Shown piece by piece: positions 1 to 12,163 of a DNA stretch of 64,000 nt. The first letter of the stretch is position 1. The number at the start of each line of letters is the position of its first letter. The notes beneath the pieces were generated by a model. That model did not search any database and was not told the origin of the DNA. It saw only the letters and a list, made by a program, of their open reading frames with translations. The position numbers were made by a program, and so were the translations under genes. Source of the DNA: Rhododendron vialii (lineage: Eukaryota; Streptophyta; Magnoliopsida; Ericales; Ericaceae). The stretch covers positions 18,222,001 through 18,286,000 of the forward strand of contig NC_080569.1 in assembly GCF_030253575.1 (NCBI RefSeq), written 5' to 3'.

Positions 1-871
1 CTGAGTTCTATTGCTGGCATTCTTGTTGCTGCTATTACCCATCTTTTGCCGCTGGAGACCATATGTTTACATGTCTTGGCTGCTACTTCTGTCTGCTGTT
101 ACTGCTATTACCTGCTCCTGCTATTGGCTGTTTTCTGTTACTGTTGAAATAGTAGTAGCTTATCTCATGGTGTGCTCTACGACTGTCATCAGTTCTGTTG
201 CTGCTATTTAAAAGACTGCAATGTGCTATCCATGATGTTTGGATGCTCAATTGGAGGCATTTGAGATGTCTAAGCTTTACTTGTTGCTAGCTGCTTTCTG
301 TGTCTGCTATTTTGCTGCTGCTGCTGTTGGCATACACGGCTGCTGTGTTATGTAGCCATTGTTACTCTTTTGCAGCTGTTCTGCTGCTGTTACCTCATTT
401 TTCCTGCCCAGATGGTGTTCTGCCAAGACATTCTTCTGTCAAGATGTTATTCTGCAGCTGTTTTGGATGAAATACTACAGTTGATCAGTGCTGGTTGCTA
501 CTGATATATGGAAGGTGTTGCTGTCCATTGTCTAGTGTTACGATTGTGTATTCATTATCTAAGGTGCTTTTACTACTGTCAAGCATATGATGCTTATACC
601 AAACTGTGCAAAATTGTACAAATCCTCATCTTTTGGCATGTGTTTCTCTTCCATCTCTTAGAAGGACTGAAAACATATGGAGTCCTTTCATTATAGCCTC
701 TAGCTTTGATTAGTGTAGCCACTTGGCTTAGTTTGATTTTCTCAATCTTTGTTTTTCATTTTTTTTTCCTCCTCCTGGGGTATGCCCCTTGTAGGCTGTA
801 CATTTGCTTAGCCTCATTTTCTATTTCAAGCTATTTTACCCAAAAAAACAAACAAACAAACAAACAAACAA
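1..871 (+). mobile_element. LINE 3' end (3' UTR and A-rich tail)
   Basis: This stretch is rich in CTG/CTGCTGTT triplets and has no long reading frame. It ends in a signature block (776-842) with GGGGTATGCCCCTTGTAGGC followed by a run of AAAC units. The same block, at the end of a similar CTG-rich stretch, closes a second copy at 52380-52452 that lies downstream of LINE ORF2 coding sequence. I therefore read it as the 3' untranslated end of a plant L1-type LINE. Its 5' part lies outside the window. The A-rich tail abuts opposite-strand LINE sequence at 872, which suggests insertion into an older LINE. Confidence 0.65.
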
Positions 872-889
872 AGATTCTACCAATAGGAG

Positions 890-1080
890 CCTGAGGGTAG
901 TTGTTCAAAAAACTCCAATGAGGGCAAATATACTTTAGAATTCTAGTAGCCCAACCTTCCTTAATTAATCTAACAAACCCACAAGTGAGAGATTGTTATT
1001 ATTCACAAAACATTTGCCTCTTTTTGTTTGATTGGGTCATTAAGGCCCCGAATATTCCAAAAACCAATATTACGAGGGTG
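890..1080 (-). pseudogene. Start of LINE ORF2 (endonuclease domain), broken
   Basis: Just after ORF1 on the minus strand, about 1040-1070 gives an NIRGLNDPIKQK-like peptide. That is the usual opening of the apurinic-endonuclease domain of plant LINE ORF2. The frame then breaks, and the sequence stops at the junction with the plus-strand LINE tail. The match is short, so the call rests partly on its position behind ORF1. Confidence 0.5.
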
Positions 1081-1176
1081 CAAAGACATAAGACAAATAT
1101 TAAAGCAGAACTAGATTAAAATGGCAAAAGTTGGAAGTATTAAGAATACTGCATTGACAAAAAGGATACCGATGAG

Positions 1177-2930
1177 CTAATTCCTGCCCCTGGATAGGGA
1201 ACTTAGTGACTGCTCCCTTGCAAGATTCTTCATTCTTCTTTGAGCTGATCTGGAAAGAACCTTATGAAAGTTCCCCTTGAGATCTTCCTTTGTGGCTATG
1301 TCCCTTACCTCTGAACATTGGGGATCTGGTGGCTTAGGAGACAGAGATTGATTCAGTTCGGAAACCATTCTAGTCCTAGGCACAGCAGAAATGGAAGGTT
1401 CTTTTCTACTGATTGTGTCTGCCAACTTGAGCTGAGATTGTAAATCAGCCTCTTGGGTGCTACTGACCACTCATTCCAAAACCTCCAATAATTCTCCCTC
1501 AGATTCAGACTCACTCACTGAGTCAACTGAGTTGCTAGCTTGTGGTTGTTGAGGCAGAGGTCTAGTTTTAGAGGAATCCATTGCAGCTGGATGGGATCAT
1601 TTGTTGTTTGTTCCAATGCAGCTTACCATTCCTTCTCTTAGTAAACTGTTCTGTTGAGTGACCAAACACTTGGCATTGCTTACAAATGGGGGGGGGGGAG
1701 GACTTGATACTCAATAGGAACAATAATAATCTCTCCTTCCACAATGACTGCAACCTCATCTGGAAGGTCTTGTTCAGCACTGACTTCTATACAAATTCTA
1801 GCTTTAGTGGACTTAGTATGTAGGACGCTTGGTTGTTTGGTAGTCTTAGCAGTGGCCTGATCCACATGTAAGGGTCTCCCTATTGTACTAGCCACTCGAC
1901 TTAAACATTCTTGATTCCAGAGTTCAAAAGGTAAGTCATTAAATTTAACCCAGGCTGGTATTCTGACAGGCTGTTCAGGGGCAGGTTTCATCATCCTATG
2001 CCAATCTTTGAGAACTAAATATTTTTGAGAGAAGAAGTATGGTCCACCTTCAAGGACTTCAACTTAGCTTGTTCATCCTTGAATTCGAAAAGATAGAACC
2101 TGCCACATTAGGTTTGACAGCCACAAAGAGATCTTTCCACTGATTTCGAGCAATGGATACAAGTAAGAAATCCCTATGTGGAAGGGGATCCTAACATGGG
2201 TTATAGCCTAGAGGACACCAGACCTCGGTATAGCAGTTGTGCTTCTGGTTCCTCTCCTCCCAAACCTGAGTCGAAGACTACACCCAGTTCACCTACACAT
2301 AATTCATCTATTAATCTGCCTTAGAAATGTACCACAGAACCCGCTTTCAGTAACCACTTTCAACATACCCAAACTCACCAATTCAACCCTAAACCAAATT
2401 ATGTTCAGGCTAAACCTAAACCTAAGAACTGGGCCATTCTTCTTCAATCACAAAGTCCTTCATTGGATATGAAGCTTGAATACGTTCTGGATCTTCAGAG
2501 AGGCAAGGAAGCCTAGTTGAAATAGACATTGAATTAACTGAAATTGGCAAATGGAATCGATATTTGGTAGGAATTTGTACCTTTTCTTGTTCACGATTGT
2601 CAAGTAGACGAGCTGCTCGCTCCTTTGCTTCCATTTGCAGAGCTTCTTCGAAAACTTGCTGTAGTTTCCGAGAAGAGCTAGAGTTCTTTAACGATTTAGG
2701 ACTGAACGCCCCAAAATCAGGTGTAGTTGGTGTAGGAGCAGCACTTCTGAGGATGGGTACAAGATTGGAATCATCGGAGATGCTCAACCTTGGATTTTCA
2801 AGCTTCGTCTGAATTTGTTAAGACTGAGAAGATTTTGAGTGATCAGAGATTTGCTGTTTCCGCCAAGCTCATTGGAGTCTAGGGCTTTGAAGCCCAACCC
2901 ATCAGCAAGTGATATCGTACCGTCGGCCAT
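1177..2930 (-). pseudogene. LINE ORF1-like relic (DUF4283 and zinc knuckle)
   Basis: The minus strand opens with ATG at 2930 and reads, with at least three frame changes, through a protein of the type found as plant LINE ORF1 (a nucleic-acid-binding protein that coats LINE RNA). Around 1690-2000 it has the pattern IPAWVKFNDLPFELWN followed by LSRVASTIGRPL, typical of the DUF4283 region. Around 1650-1690 there is a CCHC-like knuckle (ICKQCQVFGHSTEQF) whose last cysteine is replaced by phenylalanine. A Ser/Lys/Glu-rich tail runs to 1177. Frameshifts fall near 2790, between 2000 and 2400, and near 1690, where a 10-bp G run sits. It cannot make a full protein. Confidence 0.65.
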
Positions 2931-3224
2931 GGTGGAACACTTTTAACAAACGAGAGAGCAGAGATCGCCCCGAGTCGCCCGAGTCGCCCAAATCGCCATT
3001 TTAGGGATCGTTGGTTCTGATTACCAGCTCCCTATGATATTTGTTAAATGTGTCATAAAAGTATATTCAATGTTCGAATGTTGTATCATGATATTTGTGC
3101 AATGATCGAATGATCCCTTGAATTTTGCTAGATCATGGTAGATTCTATAATACATGGATGTGTTAATTCATGGTAAACGCTTTTATTACTTATTGAACGA
3201 TGGTTGCTCTTTATTATCGCAAGA

Positions 3225-3623
3225 GTTACCCCTACAAAGGTCACACCGGGGGCTACTTTAAGAACAAGAGATTTACGGGTTGATCATATGCCTAACTCGA
3301 AGGATAAAGGCACACTAACGTGGGGGTTATTATTGGCTGCCTCATGTTAATCTTTCGATTGTTCAAGGATTCCCCATCTGTTTTTTGGTTATTGTTGGCT
3401 GTAAACATGGTTCTGATCTTTTGTTTTTTGGTTGGCTTCTCGCTAACCTCTTCCCCTTCCTTTGGTAGTGGGTGACATATGATTGTCCTTGAATTAATTA
3501 GGTGCCAACCTCTTCCTCTTCTCCTTCCTTTGTGATGCCCTCTTATCCCGTTTCCTTTTAATCATTGTAACTTTGATTTGTTGATTAATACAATTTTCTT
3601 TGCTGATAAAAAAAGAAAAAAGG
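3225..3623 (+). mobile_element. Possible LINE 3' tail fragment
   Basis: The region ends with TTGATTAATACAATTTTC, then TTTGCTGAT and an A-rich run (3607-3621). This is the style of many plant LINE 3' ends. No coding part and no clear target-site duplication were found, so this is tentative. Confidence 0.35.
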
Positions 3624-4331
3624 GATTTATAATGTGGCATGGTCCCCAATTTGGTCATGTAACCCTTAATATATTGGCTGATCTCGACCAACATATATAG
3701 AGGAGAAAGAGAGTGTCGTTGAACGAAAAAGAGGAACCATGAGCGGTGTCAGAACAGTTTTGGGCGGAAGGTTTTGGGGACTGGAAAATGGGGTGTTGAT
3801 TTGGGGGTTACATGAATGTGGTATTTACGTATGGCATGGAATCCTTAATTTTGGGGAGGATGGAAACCCAAATCCCCTATTTTATGGAGGACTGGAAACA
3901 TACCTAAAAATATAGGAAAATCAAAATTCAACATACAATGTCTATATATATTAATATATAACTAAGGATATAATGGAGAATAATACATTTTCAGGATGAG
4001 AACAAGTATTTAAAACTTCGAGGATGTAACACCTATATAAGTCTAGTGAATAAGATGCCTATTTAATTTTCTTGACATTTGGTAACTTAAACATATCTAT
4101 GCCCACATCAATGTTGGACATCCAGGTCCTAATTATTTTCCTTTAGTCTACTATTTAACTCAATTTAGTTGTACCTTTACTTTTGCTATGGTAGTAGTAG
4201 TTTTTGGAGACGTTCTTCGCCAGCCGGACAGCCGGTCTATAAGAATTGTTCAGATGCTTTTACCCCTAGACTAGAAATCGTGTGGCGCCGGCACAGTATC
4301 CAACTATCCACGTACCGATCAACTCACCGCA
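3624..4331 (+). other. IMPL1 upstream region
   Basis: This AT-rich sequence precedes the IMPL1 start codon and should contain its promoter and 5' UTR. I see no convincing TATA box close to the start; a pyrimidine-rich stretch and CAAT-like words are present but not decisive. No other gene was found here. Confidence 0.4.
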
Positions 4332-7300
4332 ATGGAAATGGGAAGGCGTCTACTCTCATCCCAATTAACCCCCCTCCTATTCTCTCAAATACCCAGCATC
4401 AGCATATCATTTGCACATAGTAGGAGTATTTCTTGTCAAAAATATCAACCCCAGAAGAAGAAGAGACTTCTCCTGCTGCATGTGTTTGGAATTTATACTC
4501 CGTTCTTCAACTCTTCTAAACCCTCATCATCATCATCCTCTTGCACAAAAGCTGTGTTATCTCCTGAAATTCCAAATCAGAAGAAAAATTACTCAAAAGT
4601 TGCTGCTGAATCAACTGGCCCCATTCCCTCTAATCAGCTTCTTCTAGTGGTTGAGACTGCTGCTACAACTGGTGCTCAGGTATTTATATTATATTCCCAA
4701 TTTCTACGCATTCCCATGTTTTGAATACTCATATATGCATTTAACTGTTTAAAATCTTTATTTAGCTTTTTTTGGGTAAATTAGTTCATTGAAAGCAAAA
4801 CCAGATACAGGTTCTTAGGGGCATACCCCAGCAAAGCAAAACAAAACCAGTCCCACAGAAGAAGGAGAACAGACAACAACAGGCTACTACAAGCACCCTG
4901 AAACCCCAAACCTAGGAAAACAGACACACGGCCCAACGGACAAACAGAGCCAATAAAACCAAAAAATTAAAGCTAGACTGCTAGAGAACAATACCAAGAC
5001 ACCAGATTCAAGAAGAGCCATTAGGAACAAACACTTTAGGAGAGATTTGCCACTCCAGGCATACATAGCAAATTAGCAATCTATTGGCATCTGTTTTCTT
5101 CACATTTCTCCATGAGCTCACACAAGCTCTGATATCAGCAACTATCCTGGAACAATCCCTGGCACATCAAATGTTCATGTTCATTCTATCAAATGTTTTT
5201 ATAAAGTTTTCTGTACAAAATTTATTGTCAAAACTTAACCTTTGCTTCTGTCATATATCCTTAACATATGTTTTTTTCCCACCCCATTGTCTCTCAGCAT
5301 GGTCTTCATTCTGCATTTCACTCTTGTACTTATGCTCGTTTGAAGACGAGCCAAATGGAGCATGTGAATGTGTTTTTAATCCTGACTCTGTTGTTCAAGA
5401 CTAACTTTTAGTGTTACGAATCTCAAGTTATGTATACTTTTTCTTGTTCAGGTCGTGATGGACGCCGTGAATAAGCCTCGAACAATTACCTACAAAGGAC
5501 TCACTGACTTAGTGACAGAGTAAGACTAACATTTTAAGCTCTCATTTCCATGATGTATGATCTTATGCTTGCTTCGTTTTATTGACATTATGATGTATGG
5601 TTTGTTTGAACATGATAGTGTATTATGGCATATGAGATAACCAGCTACAGCACTTTGGATGTCTCCTGGGGGTCTTAGGTGCATAATTTGGGAGATTAAA
5701 CTTAGCTGAGATATCATAATCTACTCTTTTGGCTGCAAAGTTAGAGTTTATACCAGGTAGGCGGTCCCTACTTGTTGTGTGCACCTCATGTACGCAGCGA
5801 CATTTTGGAACTTCTTGGTGCTCCAAGTTTTGCCTAAAGGCCAAACTTTTCTGCCAAGGCGTTGGAATGCTTTTGTGTTGGTGGTGTGGAATGATTAGCT
5901 GATGCAAAACCATTTAACCTAGATTTGTTCCTGTTTTCATCGCAATGCAGACTTCACCTAGTGCAAAGTTTATAGTGGATAACTAGCCTTGGTTATTGTT
6001 TTTTGTTTTATCTGAGATTTGCCTTATCTGATGCACGTTTTCTGCATCATCTATGGTTCCATAACATTTACATGTTATGTGCAATTAGTTGATTCCTACA
6101 TCTCTTATATTGTGCTCTCACTCCTATATTGAGACCAACAGATGCATGGACACTGCAGACTAAAAGCTTCATTTTAAATTATATGCATACAACTTCGACT
6201 TTCTTACATTATATTTAAAATTCTTTTTTTGCGACTCCTGTTTTGTTTTGTTTTATTTGTTGGTCTAAATTTCACGCTCTCTCCTGTTTTCCTTTTGATT
6301 CGATGTTTTCTACTTGGATTTACTTGCAGGACAGATAAAATGAGTGAGGCTGCAATTCTAGAAGTTGTGAAAAAGAACTTCTCAGATCACCTTATTCTTG
6401 GGGAGGAGGGAGGGCTTATTGGCGATTCATCTTCTGATTATCTTTGGTGCATAGATCCCTTAGGTTTGGCTCACAACCTATTGACTAAGTTCCTTAGAAC
6501 TCATAACTCGACTACTAATTCTGGGGGTTGTATTCTGGATACAATTAAATTGGCAGTGTTACTATCCTAAATTTTTTACAGCGTGCTTTAACCCTTTCTT
6601 CTAGAAGTTGTTGACTCTCAAGTGAATGTTCTTAGTTTAGTTAGTAATGTTCAATGGAATCTTGAGTGTTCACAGTTCAAACACGGTTGTTATTCCAAGC
6701 GAAGTTATGGACTTCGAATCATAGAAACTTTATTTGCTCAATTGTCTAGGTTTCCTTTACCCATATTGGTCCAGGTTTTAGCGATTTTTTTAAGTGTATC
6801 ACACGAGGATCGTCTCGGGGACCATTTGATCAATCATATTAGGTGCACAGTTCTTTGATATTTCGCCAGAGCATTGTTAGGTGAGTGAGGGATTTGTAAG
6901 ATACTAGGAAGATGAGGAACACTGTACATAAGCATATAGCATACAATCATTACAGTTGTTCCACGTGGCCAGGCGCTGTTCATTGTGGCTTGGTTCTGAG
7001 ATTTTTTTTGTGCATTTGTGGTCATGGCATGGAACGCAGACAATAGATCTGAAAATTTTAAAAGATGAAAAATCAGAAGGATGGAGGTTGAAACTAAGGA
7101 ACTGATCGTAGTGGTTGACTGGGTAGGATCTTTGTTTGGATCTTGGGTAATTAGAAACTTGATTTATCGGCTAGCGTATGGTATATCATAGTTTAATCTT
7201 CACATTTAAGGGTTTTTCTCACTCCAAATCTTTCTTGTATGTCTATGATCGCTTATTACACAATGGATCATACTCCTTCTCACTGCGGACTTAATTGATT

Positions 7301-10300
7301 TAATGATGTTTCATTATAGTTTGTTAGAGTTCCTTGGAATTAGACTTTCATTAAAAATTCTATGATAACTCACCACATTGTTACCTTCTGCTGTCATGAG
7401 TGTGGAACTTCACTTTTCTGCCTTTACTTTTTGTGATGGCTGCTGACTTTCCAACCTCTGGCCATCTGACTTATGCTATCTATGTAGATGGGACAACGAA
7501 TTTTGCACATTGCTACCCTAGCTTTGCTGTCTCTGTGGGAGTTCTCTTTAGAGGAAAACCAGCTGCTGCTGCTGTGGTACTTAATCACTTATAGTTTCTG
7601 AAATGAACTTGTGTACTTCTCTTTTGGTCCTTCAGATGGCAAGAGGAAATATGAAATAATATGGTCGTTGATCCTGTAATAGGCAGAAGATTAGTTCTCA
7701 TGAAATGGCTGAGGAATCACAAAAAATGCAATTAAATGGTTTGGTAGAAAACATGTTAATTACTTTGTGTCTTGTGACCAATAGAGATGACCTTTACAGT
7801 AAAAGAAACCATACCCAGTAGTCTCCATCAATGTGCTCTAGGAGGTTTACAGAGGGTGTGGACCTAACCTTTGGCATTAAATGGGCAAAATGGTTGTCGT
7901 CAGGTTCAAAGTCATAACCGCAAGATTAATATCCCGACTTTTAACCACTTAAAGTGTATTATTTCCCTTGGCTGTATTGCTCATCCCATTTCACTGTTTT
8001 TAACCAGGTAAGTGGTCAAATCATTTGTTGCTCTGAGCAAAAAAGAGTTATAGCTTTTGCATGGATGAACAATTTCTAGAATGAGCTTAAATTTCTCAAC
8101 TGAGGTTGTACTCCACACCTGACCAATTTTGCTGTTATTCTGTTGAAGGCCTGTCAAGGGCTATCCATTGAAAATTAAACCCTGAGATACATAAACAGAA
8201 AAACTAAGAGCACGGAAAAATATCTTTGGGGAGGGGAAAAGGTGATGTATTCATGTAACTCAATACAAAAGGCTACTGTACTAGAGAAGTAAAACCGAGG
8301 GCCAATGTTTATTTTTTGTTGATGAAGTGTGTTTATTTATCTACTTCTGATGGCAAGAGATGACGCTGTTGCTTGTCCTTAAAGGTTGAATTTGTTGGAG
8401 GACCTATGTGTTGGAATACACGGATCTTTTCTGCAGTTTCTGGTAAGAAGGCTTAATCTAAGCAGCCATATAACATGCTCTTTTGCATACAAGATTGAAT
8501 TTTTGAGTTAAGGACTAGATATTTGATCCTCTTTATTCTAGGTGGAGGTGCATTTTGTAATGGGCAAAAAATTCATGCAAGTCTTACTGATAAGGTGAGT
8601 TGAAGTGCTATATATTGATAGGTTGCCCTCATATGGTATCAGTCATCTTGGAAGACAAGCTGCCTTGTGTTTATAATATCTTGTCTTTTTGTCCAGTGGT
8701 AGATGTAGTAAGAGGGACTGATTGAGCATGTGTGCCCAACAACAAAGAAAGGTTTTTGAATAAAAAGAAGTGATGATACAAGAGAAGAACTTGTGGGACA
8801 GTTGGTTCCAGAGTGGCTAATCACATTAACCAATATTATTATGTTAAGGAAGCATATTTGTTACTCTGTTGGCATTCGTAGTGATATCTCTGCCTAATCT
8901 GTTTTCCCCAAAAGTTGTGACTGTGAACTTGAAAGGAGTTGTCAGGGGCAAAATATTAACTAAAAACAGACACAGGGTTAGTTTAAGATACTCATAGAAG
9001 AGCATAGATTACGGTGGAACTTAAAGCTGGAATTTCTCTTTTAAAACTCACCTTCTTTCATTGTTCTTCTTAGGTGGAGCAATCTCTTCTAGTTACTGGG
9101 TTTGGGTATGAACATGATGATGCATGGGCTACCAACATTGACTTATTCAAAGAATTTACTGATGTCAGCCGGGTAATTACGATTCCATACAGTGACATCT
9201 TGCTTTTGTGCTTATACATGCATAGGACTATAGGATATGGGAGGATAGTTTATGTAATATTCTCTCTCCCTCCATCTCTCCCCCTTTTTTGCCTTTATAT
9301 TTAGGGTGTAAGAAGGCTAGGTGCTGCTGCAGTGGATATGTGCCATGTAGCTCTTGGAATTGTTGAAGCATATTGGGAATATTGTCTAAAACCATGGGAT
9401 ATGGCTGCTGGTGTTTTGGTAATGTCACTTTCTGATCTTTGCTGATTTCTCTTTTGGATAACAATGGCAGGATGATATGAAAGACAGTGATTCTAGACAA
9501 AGCTTTTTTCTTCCAGAACAATTGGAGGGATTATGGGGCAAGTGGGGTCACTTGCCCAATACTTCTCTTAAGGTTTTGGATGTTTTTGATAGTCTTGACC
9601 CCACAAAATGCACAAATTACACACAGTTTGCTAAGTTTCTTTAGAGCAACCAAGTAGAGGGCAAACAATGAGATGTTTTTCTCCCACTCTTGTTATCTAT
9701 CTCTCTCAAATCCATTTACATGGGTGTGAACAAATCCGCCATGAACTACAATCTTAGCGTTATCTCACACTATATCTCAAATGACCGCAAACTACTATTT
9801 AGTTGTGATACATGTTAACCGTGGATTGACACTTTTAAGTTTCACTATCAAAATTCTTTTGATGTTCTTTATTTTATTTTATTGTTGTGGAAGTAGATGT
9901 TCTGCTGGTGGTGGTCTTGAAGATGCATGTTTCTAATGTTGTAGGCTTATGGGCGGTTGCGAATTAAAATTCTTACTGTTTTAGGTATTTTTATTGTTGT
10001 AGTTCACTAATAAAAATTCTTGGCTTTGCCGCTGAGAACAAATCAATCATGCTCGTTAGTTAATTTGTCTTTCGAAATTTTGTCAATTCTACCTAGTTTA
10101 CGTATAGACTGCGGTATTGTATGAAACAGTTGCAAGTACATCATCTTTCCCTTCACTAGCATGCAGAACAAAAAACACAATAAGATGAAATGGCATTTCC
10201 CTTGTGGTGCTGCAACCGCAAAAGGACATTCAAACTTTCATGTACTACCTTAATGGTAGATGACGTTTCTTATGGCGGGACAATATAATAGTTTTTGTTA

Positions 10301-10887
10301 GTTCAACTATTGGGCTTGGCTGCTTAGGTTAAGAATTATTTATGAGGGGCAATCCTGAATAGCAAAGTTAAATTAATAGATAAACTGATTCACTCTATCT
10401 AGAACTTACTATATTAAAATAAGTTGACAATCTCTTCTTGCCTATGAGAGATCTACATTAAATGTTGCTATGATCAAAGGAATTATAATCATCTTCTGCT
10501 CACTTTCTGTTTCAAATTTTTGCATTTTATGCTTTTTATTTTTTATTTTTGCTTGTGTCTAATTGTTGACACTTCAAGCAGATAGTTGAAGAAGCTGGTG
10601 GGGTAGTTTCCTGCATGGATGGTGAATTTTTTTGTGTATTTGATAGATCTGTCTTGGTATCCAATGGCGTGCTGCATGCCCAGGTTAGTCTTTGTTTCTT
10701 TCGTAGGAATTTGATTGTGATATAAATTTGCATCGCTTTTGTGTAACGGTGAACGGGATTGCATAATTTATACTCAAATGAATTGCAGCTTTTGGAGAGA
10801 ATTGGTCCTGCTACCGAGAAACTGAAGAAGAAGGGTATTGATTTTTCGTTGTGGTTTAAGCCAGAAAACTACCGCACAGAACTTTGA
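4332..10887 (+). CDS. IMPL1: IMPL1: chloroplast inositol-monophosphatase-like phosphatase
   Basis: Ten exons join cleanly: 4332-4679, 5452-5519, 6330-6463, 7488-7576, 8385-8442, 8542-8594, 9074-9172, 9305-9418, 10582-10683, 10789-10887. All introns are GT-AG and the product is 387 residues, close to the 371 I recall for Arabidopsis IMPL1. The family hydrolyses inositol phosphates with Mg2+. Metal-site motifs are intact: GEEGG near residue 163, WCIDPLDGTTNF at 178-189 and WDMAAG at 314-319, so E164, D181, D184 and D315 are the likely ligands. The first 90 or so residues are Ser/Lys/Arg-rich, as expected of a plastid transit peptide. ATG 4332 is the first in frame. The C-terminal stretch, ending in WFKPENY and a few further residues, matches the family. 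A LINE tail sits in intron 1, and a hAT-like element starts 146 bp after the stop. The subfamily call is from remembered sequence, not a search. Confidence 0.93.
4768..5065 (-). mobile_element. LINE 3' end inside IMPL1 intron 1
   Basis: On the minus strand this ends with CTGGGGTATGCCCC, a gap, and then an A-rich tail next to AATTTACCC. This is the same 3' signature as the LINE ends at 776-871 and 52380-52452. It is 5'-truncated and lies wholly within intron 1, opposite to IMPL1. The right edge is uncertain; I found no clean target duplication. Confidence 0.6.
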
Positions 10888-11270
10888 CGTGCCCGAGTGC
10901 GATTTCATTTGAAATCTCTCTATCAGGTGCTGTCTACATTCATTCTGCACTACTTGAATTTGAAAAAGGAAAATAGTGGAAAATTGGCTTCATTTTTGCT
11001 ACTAGTCATTGACAATTTAATATTCTTTTCACACTATGAGGCACGGGTACTTTGGAAATGTTGCCGTACGCGCACTGGGTATAGATACGGCGTCGGTACG
11101 GCAAAAATGTACCGGGTACGGAAAAATTGCACCGGGTACTTTTGGTATCTTTGGGTATGGCAAGGGTACTCCGTCGGTATGCCTTGGGTACTTCGTAGGT
11201 ACATTTTAGCCCAAAATGAAATAGAGACCGAGAGATAAGAGAGAGATGAGATGAGAAAGAAAGGAGAGAG

Positions 11271-12086
11271 TGTGGTGGCCGGGCTCAGAGAAAGACCCAG
11301 GGGACAGCCACGTCACTCTAATAAATAGTCCGTCACTCTAATAAATAGTCAAACCCAAGGTCACAAGGGTTGACCGGCAATGCGCAGCCCGCTCATTTTA
11401 TCTCTGACGCTCATACTGCCGAGCTAAGTTCATCCAGTGCCGAGCTGAGTCCGTCCGACCAAAGAACCAGAGACCTGTGCTTTACTATGTCTGTCGCACT
11501 CGGTGACATCCTACTGCTTGCTGGACCAAAGGTATCGATAGAGCAACTCGGACAGAGCCGGGCGTTACCGATCGGGTGAACGGTCTACCACCGAGCCACC
11601 TCTGTCCCCTGACTTGGAGAGGAAGTCAAGTAGAGTTGGGCAGGAGGGGTAGGTGGCATGACAACTAGGAGCTACCAGGTGGTTGGAAGGTGGCGCCACC
11701 ACCCATCTAGGCAAACGAATGGAGGGCAGAGCTCATGACAAGCTTTTGGATAAGAGCTGGCCTGTCTGAGTATATCACACTAGCTCAAACCACCGAGCGC
11801 ATGGTATACACGCGTGTATTATGCTCCAAGCTACCTTTGCCTATAAAAGGAGTGTTCCACCTTCAGAATAAAGTAGTGCTTTTCTTCTCCCAAAACCCCT
11901 CATACTCATTAAAAGCTTTCCTTCTCATTCCAACTTGATGTCGGAATGCCCTCCCCGGACTCCGAACGATCCGGGTTTGGCACTAACGCGGGTGCCAAGT
12001 GTGCAGGACCTTTGTCTCCACGCTCAAGGGCACTATCAACCTAACCACTTTCCACGAAGACTCAACCGGAGAAAGTATAACCCACA
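11271..12086 (+). repeat. 5' LTR of the outer Tat element
   Basis: It starts TGTGGTGGCC and ends AACCCACA, and matches 35585-36400 along its whole length. It carries a private 20-bp tandem duplication of a CGTCACTCTAATAAATAGTC unit near 11321-11350 that the 3' copy lacks. Confidence 0.9.
11841..11850 (+). promoter_or_regulatory. TATA box in 5' LTR
   Basis: CTATAAAAGG, conserved in the 3' LTR near 36154-36163, is the likely core promoter of the outer element. Transcription would start some 30 bp downstream. Confidence 0.6.
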
Positions 12087-12088
12087 AT

Positions 12089-12106
12089 TGGCGACTCTGC
12101 TGGGGA
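12089..12106 (+). other. Primer-binding site of the outer element
   Basis: TGGCGACTCTGCTGGGGA lies two bases after the LTR end. It resembles the primer site of Ogre-like Tat elements, which I recall as matching tRNA-Arg. The tRNA assignment is from memory. Confidence 0.65.
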
Positions 12107-12163
12107 ACCTACTAGCTCAGATCTTTTTGTAGTTACCCCTTTCTCTTCACATCATTTCTCAAG

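Larger units (their letters stand above)
872..2990 (-). mobile_element. Older degenerate LINE, opposite orientation
   Basis: Read on the minus strand this holds an ORF1 start near 2930, a broken ORF1 and, after it, the first part of ORF2. The order matches plant L1-type LINEs. It is cut at 871/872 by the tail of the plus-strand LINE, so the rest of its ORF2 is either outside the window or lost. Many frameshifts mark it as old. Confidence 0.6.

Noticed and set aside
11..894. Short Leu/Val-rich frames in the first kilobase
   Set aside because: CTG-rich LINE 3' UTR; hydrophobic runs are a by-product of composition, not membrane proteins.
6229..6570. Frame covering IMPL1 exon 3 and flanking intron
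   Set aside because: Only 6330-6463 is exon; the rest is intron read through.
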